This document shows positions 52,849 to 62,599 of a stretch of 64,000 nt of DNA, piece by piece. This DNA is from Enhydrobacter aerosaccus. GTDB lineage: Bacteria; Pseudomonadota; Alphaproteobacteria; Reyranellales; Reyranellaceae. Made by a program: the position numbers and the translations under genes. The notes under the pieces are model-generated. The model worked only from the letters and a program-made list of their open reading frames with translations, was not told the DNA's origin and ran no database searches. Position 1 is the first letter of the stretch. Each line of letters begins with the position of its first letter. The stretch spans positions 372,305 to 436,304 of the forward strand of contig NZ_FUWJ01000002.1 in assembly GCF_900167455.1 (NCBI RefSeq). The letters run 5' to 3'.

Positions 52849-55452
52849 TTATGGCCGCGCCATGGCCACCGCCGGTCGAGGCTCCGACGGCCGGCGCCGG
52901 CGCAGCTGCAGCAGGATGATCACGCCCAGCAACAGCAAGGCCGGAACCGCCATCCAGTAGCGATTGGGCCGATCCGCCGGCACCAGTACCGCCAGGATCT
53001 CGTCGCCCGGAGCGAGGCCGTACTTGGCCGCCTCGCTGCCGAAGCGCACGCTTTGCACCGTTGGCTTGTCGCCAGGCGTCAGGACCAGTCCGGCGCCGCG
53101 CAAGCGATCGGCGCCATCCTTGCCGGCCTTCATGGTCAGGCGCACGGTCTTCTCGACATCTTCGCCGGATCGGCTCTGGCTCATGGCGCGGAAGCGCAGG
53201 GTCTGGTCCTCCGGTAGTGCGCCGGCGACCGCAGCGATCTCCGCCGGCGGACGCGCGTTGAAGGGCGCCTTGAACTGGTCGAGCCAGAAGGCAGGGCGGA
53301 ACAGCGTGAAGCAGATCAATAGCAGCAACGCCGTCTCGTACCAGCGATTGCGGGTCAGCAACCAGTTCTGCGTCGCTGCCACGAAGCAGCCCATGGCGAC
53401 GATCGAGCAGGCAATCACCATCACCAGGTTGAACGGCCCGCCGATATCGATCAGCAGCAGCTCGGAGTTGAAGATGAAGATGAACGGTAGCAAACCAGTG
53501 CGGATCTCGTACCAGAAGCCCTGCAGGCCGGTCTTGATCGGATCGGCGCCCGAGATCGCCGCCGCCGCGTAGGCCGCCAACCCGACCGGCGGATGCACGT
53601 CGGCCATCAACCCGAAATAGAAGACGAACATGTGCACGGCGACCAATGGCACGGCGAGATCGTTCTGCTGCGCCACCTCGACCAGCACCGGCGCCATCAG
53701 CGTCGCCACCACGACGTAATTGGCCGTGGTCGGCATGCCGATGCCGAGCAGCAGGCAGATGAAGGCGGTCAGGATCAGCATGATGATCAGGCTGCCGCCC
53801 GAGGCGCTTTCGACGATCTCGGTCATCACCAGTCCAATGCCGGTGAAGGATACCGTGCCGACGATGATGCCCGCCGCCGCCGTGGCGATGCCGACCGAAG
53901 TCATGTTGCGCGAGGCGCTTTCCAGGGCCGAGGCGAGATCCCGGAAACCTTCGCGCAGCTGACGACCCATCTGCCGCTCCCGGCGGAACAGCGCCAGCAG
54001 CGGCCGCTGGGTCAGCATGATGAAGATCAGGAACATGGTGCCCCAGAAGGCACTGAGGCCGGGCGAGAGCTGCTCGATCATCAGGCACCAGATCAGCACC
54101 ACGACCGGCAGCAGGTAATGCAGGCCGGTCCGCGCCGTGTCGTAGAAGTCGGGGACCTTGACGATGGCCTTGGACGGATCGTCCATCGGCAGGTCGGCAT
54201 GCCGGGCCTTATAGCGGACCAGGCCGAGATAGGCGGCGATCAGCACCACCCCGAGGATCCAGCTTGCCGCCGCGCCGAACACGTCCTTGGTCCAACCCAC
54301 GCCCCAATAGACGATACCGCTCAGCACGATGATGCCGCAGATCGTCATCAGGCCGCGCAGGAAGGATTGATGCAGCGGCACGGTCGAGGTGCGGGGCAGG
54401 CCGCGCAGGCCTGCCTTCGCCGCTTCGATATCGACGATGTAGAACAGCGCGCCGTAGGTCAGGAACGCCGGCACGAAGGCGTGCTTTACCACCTCGGCAT
54501 AGCTGATGCCGACATACTCGGCGATCAGGAAGGCGGCGGCACCCATCACCGGCGGCATGAGCTGGCCGTTGACGCCGGCGGCGCACTCGATCGCACCGGC
54601 CTTCACAGCCGAATAGCCGACCCGCTTCATGAGGGGGATGGTGAAGGTGCCGGTGGTCACCGTGTTGGCGACCGACGAGCCCGAGATCATGCCCGTCATG
54701 CCGGAGGCGACGACGCCGGCCTTGGCCGGCCCGCCGCGGAAGGTGCCCAGCAGGGCGAAGGCGAGCTGGATGAAGTAGTTCCCCGCCCCGGCCTTCTCGA
54801 GCAGGCTGCCGAACAGCACGAAGAAGAACACGACGTTGGTCGAGACGCCGAGCGCGACGCCGAAGATACCCTCCGAGGTCAGCCACATCTGCGAGGCCGC
54901 GCGCGGCAACGACGCGCCCTTGTGCGCCAGCATGCCCGGCATCCACGGACCGGCGAACATGTAGATCAGCATGAGGGCCGCGATTGCCGTCAGCGCCGGC
55001 CCGACCGCGCGTCGCGCCGCTTCCAGCAGCAGCAGCACGCCGATCACCGAAACGACCACGTCCGGCGTCGTGGGAAGGCCGGAGCGCTGCGACAGCTCGC
55101 GATAGAACAACAGCAGATAGCCGGCCGAGACGATGCCGAGGCCAGCCAGGATCCAGTCCGTCACCGGCACGCGATCGCGCGGCGAGCGCTTGAAGGCCGG
55201 GAAGCTGGTGAAGGCGAGCAGGAAGGCGAAACAGAGATGGATGACGCGCGCCTGCCCGTCGTTGAAGACGCCGACATTGAGCAGATAGGGCAGCGGCGAG
55301 GCGTACCAGAGCTGGAACAGCGCCCAGCACAGCGCGATGCCGAAGATCAGCCGCTTGACCACACCGGTGGGCTTACGGCCCCCGGTATCGGCCTCCGCCA
55401 CCATATTCTCCAGTGCCTCGCGCGAGGCCGTCGGTGCCGTCACGTCGCTCAT
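52849..55452 (-). CDS. TRAP transporter fused 4TM/12TM permease (TAXI type)
   Basis: This is the membrane part of a TAXI-TRAP importer, 867 residues, with the small (DctQ-like) and large (DctM-like) subunits fused. The N-terminal quarter holds the small subunit region (LIFGIALCWALFQLWYASPL). Typical DctM text follows: GMTGMISGSSVANTVTTGTFTIPLMKRVGY, GVNGQLMPPVMGAAAFLIAEY, LLLGIGMPTTANYVVVATLMAPVL and MADVHPPVGLAAYAAAAISGADP. The C-terminal 150 residues form a PDZ-like domain (VRFGSEAAKYGLAPGDEILAVLVP), seen in this subfamily. It is in the same run as its binding protein, 81 bases upstream. Confidence 0.94.
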   Translation of the reverse strand: MSDVTAPTASREALENMVAEADTGGRKPTGVVKRLIFGIALCWALFQLWYASPLPYLLNVGVFNDGQARVIHLCFAFLLAFTSFPAFKRSPRDRVPVTDWILAGLGIVSAGYLLLFYRELSQRSGLPTTPDVVVSVIGVLLLLEAARRAVGPALTAIAALMLIYMFAGPWMPGMLAHKGASLPRAASQMWLTSEGIFGVALGVSTNVVFFFVLFGSLLEKAGAGNYFIQLAFALLGTFRGGPAKAGVVASGMTGMISGSSVANTVTTGTFTIPLMKRVGYSAVKAGAIECAAGVNGQLMPPVMGAAAFLIAEYVGISYAEVVKHAFVPAFLTYGALFYIVDIEAAKAGLRGLPRTSTVPLHQSFLRGLMTICGIIVLSGIVYWGVGWTKDVFGAAASWILGVVLIAAYLGLVRYKARHADLPMDDPSKAIVKVPDFYDTARTGLHYLLPVVVLIWCLMIEQLSPGLSAFWGTMFLIFIMLTQRPLLALFRRERQMGRQLREGFRDLASALESASRNMTSVGIATAAAGIIVGTVSFTGIGLVMTEIVESASGGSLIIMLILTAFICLLLGIGMPTTANYVVVATLMAPVLVEVAQQNDLAVPLVAVHMFVFYFGLMADVHPPVGLAAYAAAAISGADPIKTGLQGFWYEIRTGLLPFIFIFNSELLLIDIGGPFNLVMVIACSIVAMGCFVAATQNWLLTRNRWYETALLLLICFTLFRPAFWLDQFKAPFNARPPAEIAAVAGALPEDQTLRFRAMSQSRSGEDVEKTVRLTMKAGKDGADRLRGAGLVLTPGDKPTVQSVRFGSEAAKYGLAPGDEILAVLVPADRPNRYWMAVPALLLLGVIILLQLRRRRPSEPRPAVAMARP

Positions 55453-55533
55453 CGTCTTCCCCTGAAACCGTGGCGGCGCGCGATCGTCGCGGTCATCGAC
55501 CGACCCGATCCCGCGCCGCAATTGCCCGCCGGA

Positions 55534-56514
55534 CTACATCCAGCCCTTTTCCTTGTAGTACTTGACGGCGCCGGGATGCAGCGGTGCCGACAGGCCGTCC
55601 TTGATCATGTGCGCCGGCTCGAGATGGGCGAAAGCCGGATGCAGCTTCTTGAACTCGTCGAAGTTCTCGAACACCGCCTTCACCAGGTTGTAGACGACGT
55701 CATCCGGAACCTTGGCCGAGGTGATCAGCGTCGCGAGCACGCCGTAGGTGGTGATGGGATTCGGATTGTTCGCATACATGCCGCCCGGGATCGTGGCGTA
55801 GGCGTAATAGGGATGCTCCTTCACCAGCTCGTCGACCGCCTTGCCGGTCAACGGGATGAGCTTGGCGCTGCAGGCGGTCGTCGGATCCTGGATCGCCGCC
55901 GAGGGATGGCCGACGCCGTAGAAGAAGCCGTCGATCTTGTTGTCACAGAGCGCAGTGCCCTGCTCGTCCGCCTTGAGCTCGGCCGCCAGGGAGAAGTCGG
56001 CCTTGGTCCAGCCCATCTGCTTCAGCAGCTCCTCCATCGAGGCGAGCGTGCCGGAGCCCGGATTGCCGATGTTGAAGCGCTTGCCCTTGAAATCCTCGAA
56101 CTTGGTGACGCCGATATCGGGACGCGCCAGCACGGTGAACGGTTCGGGATGGACCGAGAAGACCGCACGCAGGTCGGTGATCGGCTTGTCCTTGAATTGC
56201 CCCACGCCCTTGGCCGCGTTGTACTGGACGTCGGACTGCGCCAGACCGAATTCCTGCTCGCCGGTGCCGATGGCATTGGCGTTGAACACGGAGCCGCCCG
56301 TCGATTCGACCGAGCAGCGGATCCCGGTCTTGGCCCGCTCCTTGTTCATGAGACGGCACACCGCGCCGCCCACCGCGTAATACACGCCAGTGACGCCGCC
56401 GGTGCCGATGGTGACGAACTTCTGCTGCGCCGCCGCCGGCTCGGGCAGCGACGAAAAAGCAACCAGTGCTGCGGCGGCGAGCCCGCCGAGCGTAGTGACC
56501 TTGCTTCTGATCAT
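55534..56514 (-). CDS. TAXI family TRAP solute-binding protein
   Basis: This is a periplasmic receptor of 326 residues. Signal peptide [30 protein letters not shown] precedes the TAXI hallmark [58 protein letters not shown] and [19 protein letters not shown] are typical. GGAGG precedes the ATG at 56514. Known TAXI ligands include glutamate/glutamine, aspartate and 2-oxoglutarate-type acids; the adjoining aminotransferase suggests an amino compound. Confidence 0.93.
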   Translation of the reverse strand: MIRSKVTTLGGLAAAALVAFSSLPEPAAAQQKFVTIGTGGVTGVYYAVGGAVCRLMNKERAKTGIRCSVESTGGSVFNANAIGTGEQEFGLAQSDVQYNAAKGVGQFKDKPITDLRAVFSVHPEPFTVLARPDIGVTKFEDFKGKRFNIGNPGSGTLASMEELLKQMGWTKADFSLAAELKADEQGTALCDNKIDGFFYGVGHPSAAIQDPTTACSAKLIPLTGKAVDELVKEHPYYAYATIPGGMYANNPNPITTYGVLATLITSAKVPDDVVYNLVKAVFENFDEFKKLHPAFAHLEPAHMIKDGLSAPLHPGAVKYYKEKGWM

Positions 56515-56547
56515 TCTTGCCTCCTGTGACTTCCGTTGCTCCAATGA

Positions 56548-57885
56548 TTACTTCCCGGTGGCGGCGATCGCCGCGTCGACCGCCTCGCCCAACCGTTCGA
56601 CGACGGTGTCGATCGTCGCGGCATCGACGATGAAGGGCGGCGCCAGCAACACATGATCGCCGCGCACACCATCGACGGTGCCGCCCATCGGATAGACCAT
56701 CAGGCCGCGATCCATCGCTTCCTGCTTGATGCGGACATTGAGCTTGCGGGCCGGATCGAACGGTTCCTTGGTGCCGCGATCGGCGACCAGCTCGATCGCC
56801 TGGAACAATCCGCGCCCGCGCACATCGCCGACAAAGGGGTGATTGCCGAACCGTTCGCCGAGGCGGCGCAGAAGGTGATCGCCCTGAGCCTTCACATTGG
56901 TCAGCAGGTTGTCCCGCTGGATCACGCGCTGGACGGCGAGGGCCGCCGCACAGGCCAGGGGATGCCCCATGTAGGTGTGCCCGTGCTGGAAGAAGCCCGA
57001 TCCCTCGGTCAGGGTCTTCACGATCTTCTCCTGCACCATGAGGGCGCCGATCGGCGCGTAGCCACCGCCCAGCCCCTTGGCGACCACCAGCAGATCGGGC
57101 GTCACGCCTTCCTGCTCGCACGCATGCAGCGTGCCGGTGCGGCCCATGCCGCACATGACTTCGTCGAGGATCAGCAGGATGCCGTGACGATCGCAGATCT
57201 CGCGCACGCGCTTGAAATAGCCCGGCACCGCCGGCACCGCGCCCAGCGTCGCGCCCACCATCGTTTCGGCGATGAAGGCGATGACGTTGCCACCACCCAG
57301 CTCGTCGATCTTGTTCGAGAGTTCCTGCGCCAGCCGTTCACCGTAGCGCTGGGGCGTCTCGTCGATGCGGCGGCCGCGATATTCGTAGCAGGGCGAGACG
57401 TGATGCACGTTCTCGAGCAGGATCGGCGCGAACGGCTTGCGCCGCCACAGATTGCCGCCGACCGACAGCGCCCCCAAGGTATTGCCGTGATAGCCCTGCA
57501 GCCGGCCGATGAAGTGCTGGCGCTGCAACTCGCCGCGCTCGACGAAATACTGCCGTGCCAGCTTCAACGCCGCCTCGACCGCTTCCGAGCCGCCGCTGGT
57601 GAAGTAGACGTGCCCGATGCCGGCGGGAGCGTGCCGGATCATCTCGTCGGCCAGCTCTTCCGCTGCCGGCGTAGTGAAGAAGCCGGTGTGGGCATAGTCG
57701 AGCTTGTCGATCTGCGCGTGCAGCGCCGCCAGGACGTCCGGATTGGAATGGCCCAGGCAGGAGACGGCAGCGCCGCCCGACGCATCGATATATTCCTTGC
57801 CGGTGGCGTCGCGGATGGTGATGCCGCGGCCCAGGACCGCGGACGGGTAGTCACGCGTGAGCTGGCGATAGAACACATGGGTCAT
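56548..57885 (-). CDS. Class III pyridoxal-phosphate aminotransferase
   Basis: This is an omega-type transaminase of 445 residues. The PLP lysine is Lys270 (VVAKGLGGGYAPIGAL) and Asp241 (LILDEVMCGMGRTG) holds the pyridine nitrogen. YFTSGGSEAVEAALKLARQY is the cofactor loop. It resembles the aspartate-aminotransferase-family group that acts on omega-amino acids, taurine or diamines. Its start overlaps the rpiR-type gene (ATGA), and the TAXI gene follows after 33 bases, so regulator, transaminase and importer are one unit. Confidence 0.92.
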   Translation of the reverse strand: MTHVFYRQLTRDYPSAVLGRGITIRDATGKEYIDASGGAAVSCLGHSNPDVLAALHAQIDKLDYAHTGFFTTPAAEELADEMIRHAPAGIGHVYFTSGGSEAVEAALKLARQYFVERGELQRQHFIGRLQGYHGNTLGALSVGGNLWRRKPFAPILLENVHHVSPCYEYRGRRIDETPQRYGERLAQELSNKIDELGGGNVIAFIAETMVGATLGAVPAVPGYFKRVREICDRHGILLILDEVMCGMGRTGTLHACEQEGVTPDLLVVAKGLGGGYAPIGALMVQEKIVKTLTEGSGFFQHGHTYMGHPLACAAALAVQRVIQRDNLLTNVKAQGDHLLRRLGERFGNHPFVGDVRGRGLFQAIELVADRGTKEPFDPARKLNVRIKQEAMDRGLMVYPMGGTVDGVRGDHVLLAPPFIVDAATIDTVVERLGEAVDAAIAATGK

Positions 57886-58790
57886 GACGGAACTCTCTTT
57901 CTACTGCCCTTCCTGCGGGTGACGTAGGTGTCGAAGGCGGCGAGCTGCTTCTCGCTCTCGCTCAGTGCCGACAGCGTCTCCTTGCCTCGTCGAGCGGCCA
58001 CGAGGGCCGCCAGGCATTCGACCACGGCGAAGGCCGGCGTGACGGTATGGAAGAACGAGGGCGTCTCCGTGCCGACCACGACCACGCGATCGGCGATAAC
58101 GGCAAGCGGAGACACGGTGCTGTCGGTGATGGCAACGACCTTCGCCCCGCGCGACTTGGCAAAACGCGCCGTCGCCACGGTTTCGCGCACATAGGGATTC
58201 AACGTCACCGCGAGCAGCACGTCGCCTCGACCGATCGTGCGCAACGTATCCCGCCCGGTCGCCCCCGGCCCGTCCACCAGCACCGACTTGGAACCGAACA
58301 ACGATCGCACGTAGTGGAAGATGAAGGCGACGGCATAGGTCGAGCGCTGGCCAAGGCAGAAGACGTGATCGGCCGAGGCAATCATTTCCGCCGCCGCCGC
58401 CACGTGACGGACGGACTCCGGCGCCGACAGCATCGCCAGATGGCGATCGAGGGCGGCGAACACGTCGCGCGCCAGCGCCGCATCGCCCTCGCTGCCATGC
58501 CGGGCCAGCAGCTCCTGCGCACGCCCATGGAAGCTCTCCGGCCGCTGGCGCACCGCGTCCGCATAGAGGCGGCGAATGTCGTCATAGCCCTTCAGCCGGA
58601 AGCGCTGGGCAAGCCGTGTGAGCGTCACCGGTGCGACACCCGACCGCCGCGCCTGCTCGCGCAAGGACAGCAGCGCCACATCTGCCGGGTGATCGATCAC
58701 CCAGCGCGCCGCCTCCTGAAGTTGCGGCGACAAGTCGCCGAACTGCGCCTTGAGTTCGGCGCTGAACGCCGACAACGACCAACGGGCCAC
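57882..58790 (-). CDS. MurR/RpiR family transcriptional regulator
   Basis: This is a regulator of 302 residues with an N-terminal helix-turn-helix (about 1-77; LREQARRSGVAPVTLTRLAQRFRLKGYDDIRR) and a C-terminal SIS sugar-phosphate-like sensing domain (about 125-265; HVFCLGQRSTYAVAFIFHYVRSLF, VLLAVTLNPYVRETV, VVAITDSTVSPLA). It overlaps the aminotransferase gene by four bases and most likely controls the operon in response to the imported compound or its product. The text resembles the group that controls amino acid/taurine catabolism operons. Confidence 0.9.
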   Translation of the reverse strand: MARWSLSAFSAELKAQFGDLSPQLQEAARWVIDHPADVALLSLREQARRSGVAPVTLTRLAQRFRLKGYDDIRRLYADAVRQRPESFHGRAQELLARHGSEGDAALARDVFAALDRHLAMLSAPESVRHVAAAAEMIASADHVFCLGQRSTYAVAFIFHYVRSLFGSKSVLVDGPGATGRDTLRTIGRGDVLLAVTLNPYVRETVATARFAKSRGAKVVAITDSTVSPLAVIADRVVVVGTETPSFFHTVTPAFAVVECLAALVAARRGKETLSALSESEKQLAAFDTYVTRRKGSRKRVPS

Positions 58791-58873
58791 GAATTCCCCA
58801 AGTTCACCCCGAACGAAACAAACGTGTCATATTCGGAAAATTGCGTCAAACGATTCAGAACATATGACGCCCG

Positions 58874-59902
58874 CTACGGCCAGTAATCCGGAAGATCGAC
58901 GGCGAGCCAGCGTGCCAGGGCGGCATTCACGGCCGCAGGCCGCTCCTGCGCCATCCAGTGGCCGGACTTGACCACGACCTCGGTGAGATGGGCGCAGGCC
59001 CTCCGCATCGGCTCGGCCAGCCGCGAGGTCATGGTCTCGCAGGTCGTGTCGTAGGCGCCATGCAGGAACAGCACCGGCATATCGAGCCGGCCGGCCTTCG
59101 CCGCGCGCCGGGCATAGTCGCCATTGGTCTTGTGGTTCATGTACCAGGAGCCCGGCCCGAAGAAGCCGTTGCGCGTCAGCGCGGCGACATAGGCCTCCAG
59201 GTCCTGCTCGGTGATGACATCGCCATCGCGCGGCAGATCGGGCAAGGCGCCGCCACCGAACCGGCCACCCGCCTTGCGCACGAAGGCCGTCGGCGCCGGC
59301 TGGCCCACACGGGCGGGATCGCCCTTGCGGAATAGGGCCTTTACGACGTTGCGGATATTGGCCTCGAAATCGGTGCAGGCCCGGTCGAAATTCTCCTCGT
59401 AGAAAAACTGGTAGTCCCACTGGCCGGCCGGAAAGGTGTCCGCGGGATAGAGCTTGCGGTCGACGAGCGCGACCAGGTTCTGGAGCGTGAAGCCTGTAGG
59501 CAGATAGGGCACGCACAGGCTCGCGACGGCCAAGACCTTGTCGGGATGATGGCTGGCGAGATTCCAGACCACGGCACTACCCCAGTCGTGGCCGATCCAG
59601 ACTGCCCTGTCGCGGCCGAGCGAGCCGAGCAGCTCGAGCATGTCCTGCACGATCAGCTCCTGCGCGAAGTCCCCGTGCCGGGTGTAGGTGCTCGAGCGGC
59701 CATAGCCGCGCATGTCGGGCGCGACGCAGCGAAAGCCGAGCGCGGCGAACGCCGGCAGCTGATGCCGCCACGACAGCGAGAGCTCGGGCCAGCCGTGGCA
59801 GAAGATCAGCAGCGGCCCCTCTTCCGCTCCGCAGGCGAGATAGCCGGTCGTGTGGCGCGGTGTCTTGACGGTGTGTTCGGTGATCGGGAATGTCATGGCC
59901 AA
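58874..59902 (-). CDS. Alpha/beta hydrolase, epoxide hydrolase type
   Basis: This is a hydrolase of 342 residues. The HGWPE motif (IFCHGWPELSLSWRHQ), nucleophile Asp in WIGHDWGS, tyrosine in the lid (SWYMNHKTN) and C-terminal acid/His (HGAYDTTCE; VVKSGHWMAQERP) fit soluble epoxide hydrolases. YDYQFFYEENFDRA-like text (WDYQFFYEENFDRA) is in the cap domain. Haloacetate dehalogenase or other related activities cannot be excluded. Met1 or Met3 may start the protein. It is divergent from the enoyl-CoA hydratase gene. Confidence 0.87.
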   Translation of the reverse strand: MAMTFPITEHTVKTPRHTTGYLACGAEEGPLLIFCHGWPELSLSWRHQLPAFAALGFRCVAPDMRGYGRSSTYTRHGDFAQELIVQDMLELLGSLGRDRAVWIGHDWGSAVVWNLASHHPDKVLAVASLCVPYLPTGFTLQNLVALVDRKLYPADTFPAGQWDYQFFYEENFDRACTDFEANIRNVVKALFRKGDPARVGQPAPTAFVRKAGGRFGGGALPDLPRDGDVITEQDLEAYVAALTRNGFFGPGSWYMNHKTNGDYARRAAKAGRLDMPVLFLHGAYDTTCETMTSRLAEPMRRACAHLTEVVVKSGHWMAQERPAAVNAALARWLAVDLPDYWP

Positions 59903-59943
59903 ACGTGACTCGTCCCGGCGCAGGCCGACAACGGAGGAAATCT

Positions 59944-60756
59944 ATGGACATCGATACCGGCACCACTGAACTGCTGTGCTCGGTGCGCGACGGCGTGGCC
60001 GTGATCACCCTCAACCGGCCGGAAGCGCGCAACGCGATGTCGGACAAGCTGACGCCGGCCCTGCGCACGCAGATCAAGGAGCGCGGCGAAGACCCGGATG
60101 TCGGCGCCATCCTGATCACCGGCGCCGGCACCGCCTTCTGCAGCGGCGGCGACGTGAAGGGCATGGGCGGCCGCGGTCCGCGCGGCCAGATGAGCTTCGA
60201 GGAGCGGCTGGCCGACCTGCGCTGGCGCCAGACCAATCTCACCGGCGCGCTGGTCGCGCTGCGCAAGCCGACCGTCGCCGCCCTGCCGGGCGCTGCGGCC
60301 GGTGCCGGCCTCGCCATCGCGCTCGCCTGCGACATCCGCATTGCCGCCCGATCGGCCTTCGTCAGCACGGGCTACGCCAAGATCGGCCTGACCGGCGACT
60401 ACGGCATCGCCTGGCTGCTCACCCGCACCGTCGGCCCGGCCCGGGCGCGCGAACTGATGTTCACCGCCGAACGCGTCGATGCCGAGCGCGGCGAGCGCAT
60501 CGGGCTGTTCAACCGGATCGTCGACGACGCCCGACTGCAGGACGAAGCGTTCGCCTTCGCCAAGTCGCTCGCGGACGGTCCGCGGCTCGCCTTGGCGAGC
60601 ATGAAGGACAATCTCGACGAGGCGCTGCACATCGACTACCCGACCGCGCTCCATCGCGAGGCCGAACGTCTCGTCCGCGCCTCGCGCACCGCCGACCACA
60701 AGGAAGCGGTCCAGGCCTTCGTCGAAAAGCGCAAGCCGGTGTTCAAGGGCCGCTGA
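59944..60756 (+). CDS. Enoyl-CoA hydratase/isomerase family protein
   Basis: This is a crotonase-fold protein of 270 residues from MDIDTGTTEL, with GGAGGAAA before the ATG. ITLNRPEARNAMSDKLTPALR, FCSGGDVKGMGGRGP and ALPGAAAGAGLAIALACDIRIAA provide the CoA and oxyanion sites. YAKIGLTGDYGIAWLLTRTVG is the following block. The usual catalytic Glu pair is not obvious, so an isomerase or hydrolase role is possible. The 227 bases after it, up to the convergent GST gene, hold an AT-rich patch near 60862-60890 but no gene that I can support. Confidence 0.88.
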   Translation: MDIDTGTTELLCSVRDGVAVITLNRPEARNAMSDKLTPALRTQIKERGEDPDVGAILITGAGTAFCSGGDVKGMGGRGPRGQMSFEERLADLRWRQTNLTGALVALRKPTVAALPGAAAGAGLAIALACDIRIAARSAFVSTGYAKIGLTGDYGIAWLLTRTVGPARARELMFTAERVDAERGERIGLFNRIVDDARLQDEAFAFAKSLADGPRLALASMKDNLDEALHIDYPTALHREAERLVRASRTADHKEAVQAFVEKRKPVFKGR

Positions 60757-60983
60757 CGGCCCACCGTCGAACGCACACGAAGGGCGGAAGACACCGACCA
60801 GGACGTGACCTGCACAATTGTCGCACGTCACTCCCGCACGCGCCGCAACCGCCTCGTTTCCATTAAATAAATGGACGAATAAAGGAAATGAGGACGGCGG
60901 GCAGACCATGGCGCGCGCATTTTACGGCCGCGCCGATCCACTCCCTATTATGGTCATCAACGCCAAGGCATCGTCCGATGCCG

Positions 60984-61628
60984 TCACGAATAGCAGCGCA
61001 GCCGCTTTCCCGGCAGCAGATCGTACGGTGCCTTCCAGCCCGGAAGCGTCTCCAGCCGGGCAAGCCAGGCGGCGACGGCAGGGTGACTGACCGGAAGATC
61101 GTACCCTGTCTCGTTCTTCGGGAACGACAGATATGCCATCAGCGAAAAGTCGGCGATGGTCGGATGAGCGCCGATCACGAACGGCCTCGAACCGAGATGA
61201 TGATCGAGGATGCCGAGGAAATCGTCGAGACGCCGGCGGAAATAGGCCAGCACCGCCGGATCCGGCGACGGCGTGAAGGCGCGCATGTAGCGGTACGTCG
61301 CCATGTAGCCGGTGAGTTTGTGGTTGTCCCAGAACAGCCAGCGCAGGATCTCGAAACGCTCCGCTTCGCTCTCGGCACCGAAGCGGCCATAGCGCTCGGC
61401 GAGGCGCAGGAGGATCGGCGCGGTCTGGGTCAGGCGCTGAGTGCCGTCCTCCAGAACCGGGATCTCGCCCATCGGGTTGACCTTGTCCCGCCACTCCGGA
61501 GTGCGCGTGACGCCACCGCCGAAGTCGGTCCAGATCGGCTCGAACGTCTGGCCGCACAGCGTCAGCATGAGCGCAAGCTTGTAGCTGTTGCCCGATTCGG
61601 GAAAGTAGTGAAGGCGATAGGAAGTCAC
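60984..61628 (-). CDS. Glutathione S-transferase family protein
   Basis: This is a GST-fold protein of 214 residues. The N-terminal thioredoxin domain reads SYRLHYFPESGNSYKLALML and NPMGEIPVLEDGTQRLTQTAPILLRLAERYG, with the cis-Pro in IPVL and the Gln-Thr of the glutathione site. The C-terminal helical domain has TIADFSLMAYLSFP. The start is taken as GTG at 61628; longer frames upstream are not conserved and the ribosome site is poor. The substrate is unknown. Confidence 0.83.
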   Translation of the reverse strand: MTSYRLHYFPESGNSYKLALMLTLCGQTFEPIWTDFGGGVTRTPEWRDKVNPMGEIPVLEDGTQRLTQTAPILLRLAERYGRFGAESEAERFEILRWLFWDNHKLTGYMATYRYMRAFTPSPDPAVLAYFRRRLDDFLGILDHHLGSRPFVIGAHPTIADFSLMAYLSFPKNETGYDLPVSHPAVAAWLARLETLPGWKAPYDLLPGKRLRCYS

Positions 61629-61708
61629 GGCGCTCAAGCTAAGCCGGATCGGCGCAGGGCACCATTCAGTCCTCGGACCGCCCGCTTCAGCAAAATGCAA
61701 GGCTGCCC

Positions 61709-62593
61709 CTAGGCAGCGACTTGCGCCTCGCCCTGCAACCACGTGCTGAAGCGCTCAAACGCCTTGCCTGATGGGCGGCCCTTGCGTCGGACGATATGGA
61801 AGCTGCGCGAAAGCATGACGCTCCCAATGTCCAGGCGGACCAGGCGGCGGCTTTCGAGATAGGGGCGCACCAGCGGATCGAGGCCTATGGCGATGCCGAG
61901 ACCTGCCGCGGCCGCCTCGTAGACGAGCTGCAGATTGTCGTAGCTCCGATACGCAGCTGGCTCGAACGCACGGCCGCCCAACCTGAACCATTCCGGCCAG
62001 AAATCAGGCTGATGGGTCGAGCCGATCAGGGTGTGGCGCAGGAGGTGGTGCGGCTTGCGGATGATGCTGTGGCCTGAGCAAAAGGCAGGGCTGGCGACCG
62101 GATAGGCTTCGATGGGCAAGAAGCTCCGACCGATGAGACCCGGCCAGGGTCCGCGTCCGAGGCGAAGCGCGCAATCGATGTCCTGCCGGATTTCGAGATC
62201 GACATAGTCCGCCGATGTCTCGAGCTCGATCTCCATACCGGCCGGCCGCATTCCGTCCCGCGCCAACCTCGGGAGCAGCCAATTGGCTGCGAATGTCGGA
62301 ATGACGCTGATCCGGAGAGGACGCCGCGCCGATATCCTGGCTGCTGCTGTCGCCTTCTGCAGAACCTCCCATGCCGGGCCCAGTTCGGCGAAATACCGCT
62401 CACCCGCGCTGGTCAGGGCGAGACCACGGGGCAGGCGATGAAACAGCCGAACGCCAAGCTGCTGCTCGAGAATCTGCACGCGCCGGCTCACGGCCGGAAC
62501 GGTAATGCTCAAGACGAGAGCTGCGCGCGCGAGGCTTCCCTCGCGCGCTGCCGCCACGAAAGCCTCGATCGCACGCAGGGGAAGCTGGCTCAT
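61709..62593 (-). CDS. LysR-family transcriptional regulator (GcvA-like)
   Basis: This is a LysR-type regulator of 294 residues. The helix-turn-helix is at residues 7-60 (LRAIEAFVAAAREGSLARAALVLSITVPAVSRRVQILEQQLG in parts). The co-inducer domain includes RRPLRISVIPTFAANWLLPRL and the GcvA/AmpR-like YDNLQLVYEAAAAGLGIAIGLDPLV. It starts 6 bases after the stop of the enoyl-CoA hydratase gene in the same direction, so it may be the last gene of that operon or act on the GST gene downstream. The 3' end at 61709 leaves 80 bases before the GST start. Confidence 0.9.
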   Translation of the reverse strand: MSQLPLRAIEAFVAAAREGSLARAALVLSITVPAVSRRVQILEQQLGVRLFHRLPRGLALTSAGERYFAELGPAWEVLQKATAAARISARRPLRISVIPTFAANWLLPRLARDGMRPAGMEIELETSADYVDLEIRQDIDCALRLGRGPWPGLIGRSFLPIEAYPVASPAFCSGHSIIRKPHHLLRHTLIGSTHQPDFWPEWFRLGGRAFEPAAYRSYDNLQLVYEAAAAGLGIAIGLDPLVRPYLESRRLVRLDIGSVMLSRSFHIVRRKGRPSGKAFERFSTWLQGEAQVAA

Positions 62594-62599
62594 CGCGCG

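Noticed and set aside
53593..56529. 978-codon open frame on the plus strand antisense to the TRAP permease and TAXI genes
   Set aside because: It spans two real genes on the other strand with clear membrane and signal features; its translation is low-complexity His/Arg/Asp text.
60818..61090. Possible small plus-strand gene in the AT-rich patch after the enoyl-CoA hydratase
   Set aside because: No ribosome site with proper spacing and no conserved text, and it runs into the GST gene on the other strand.
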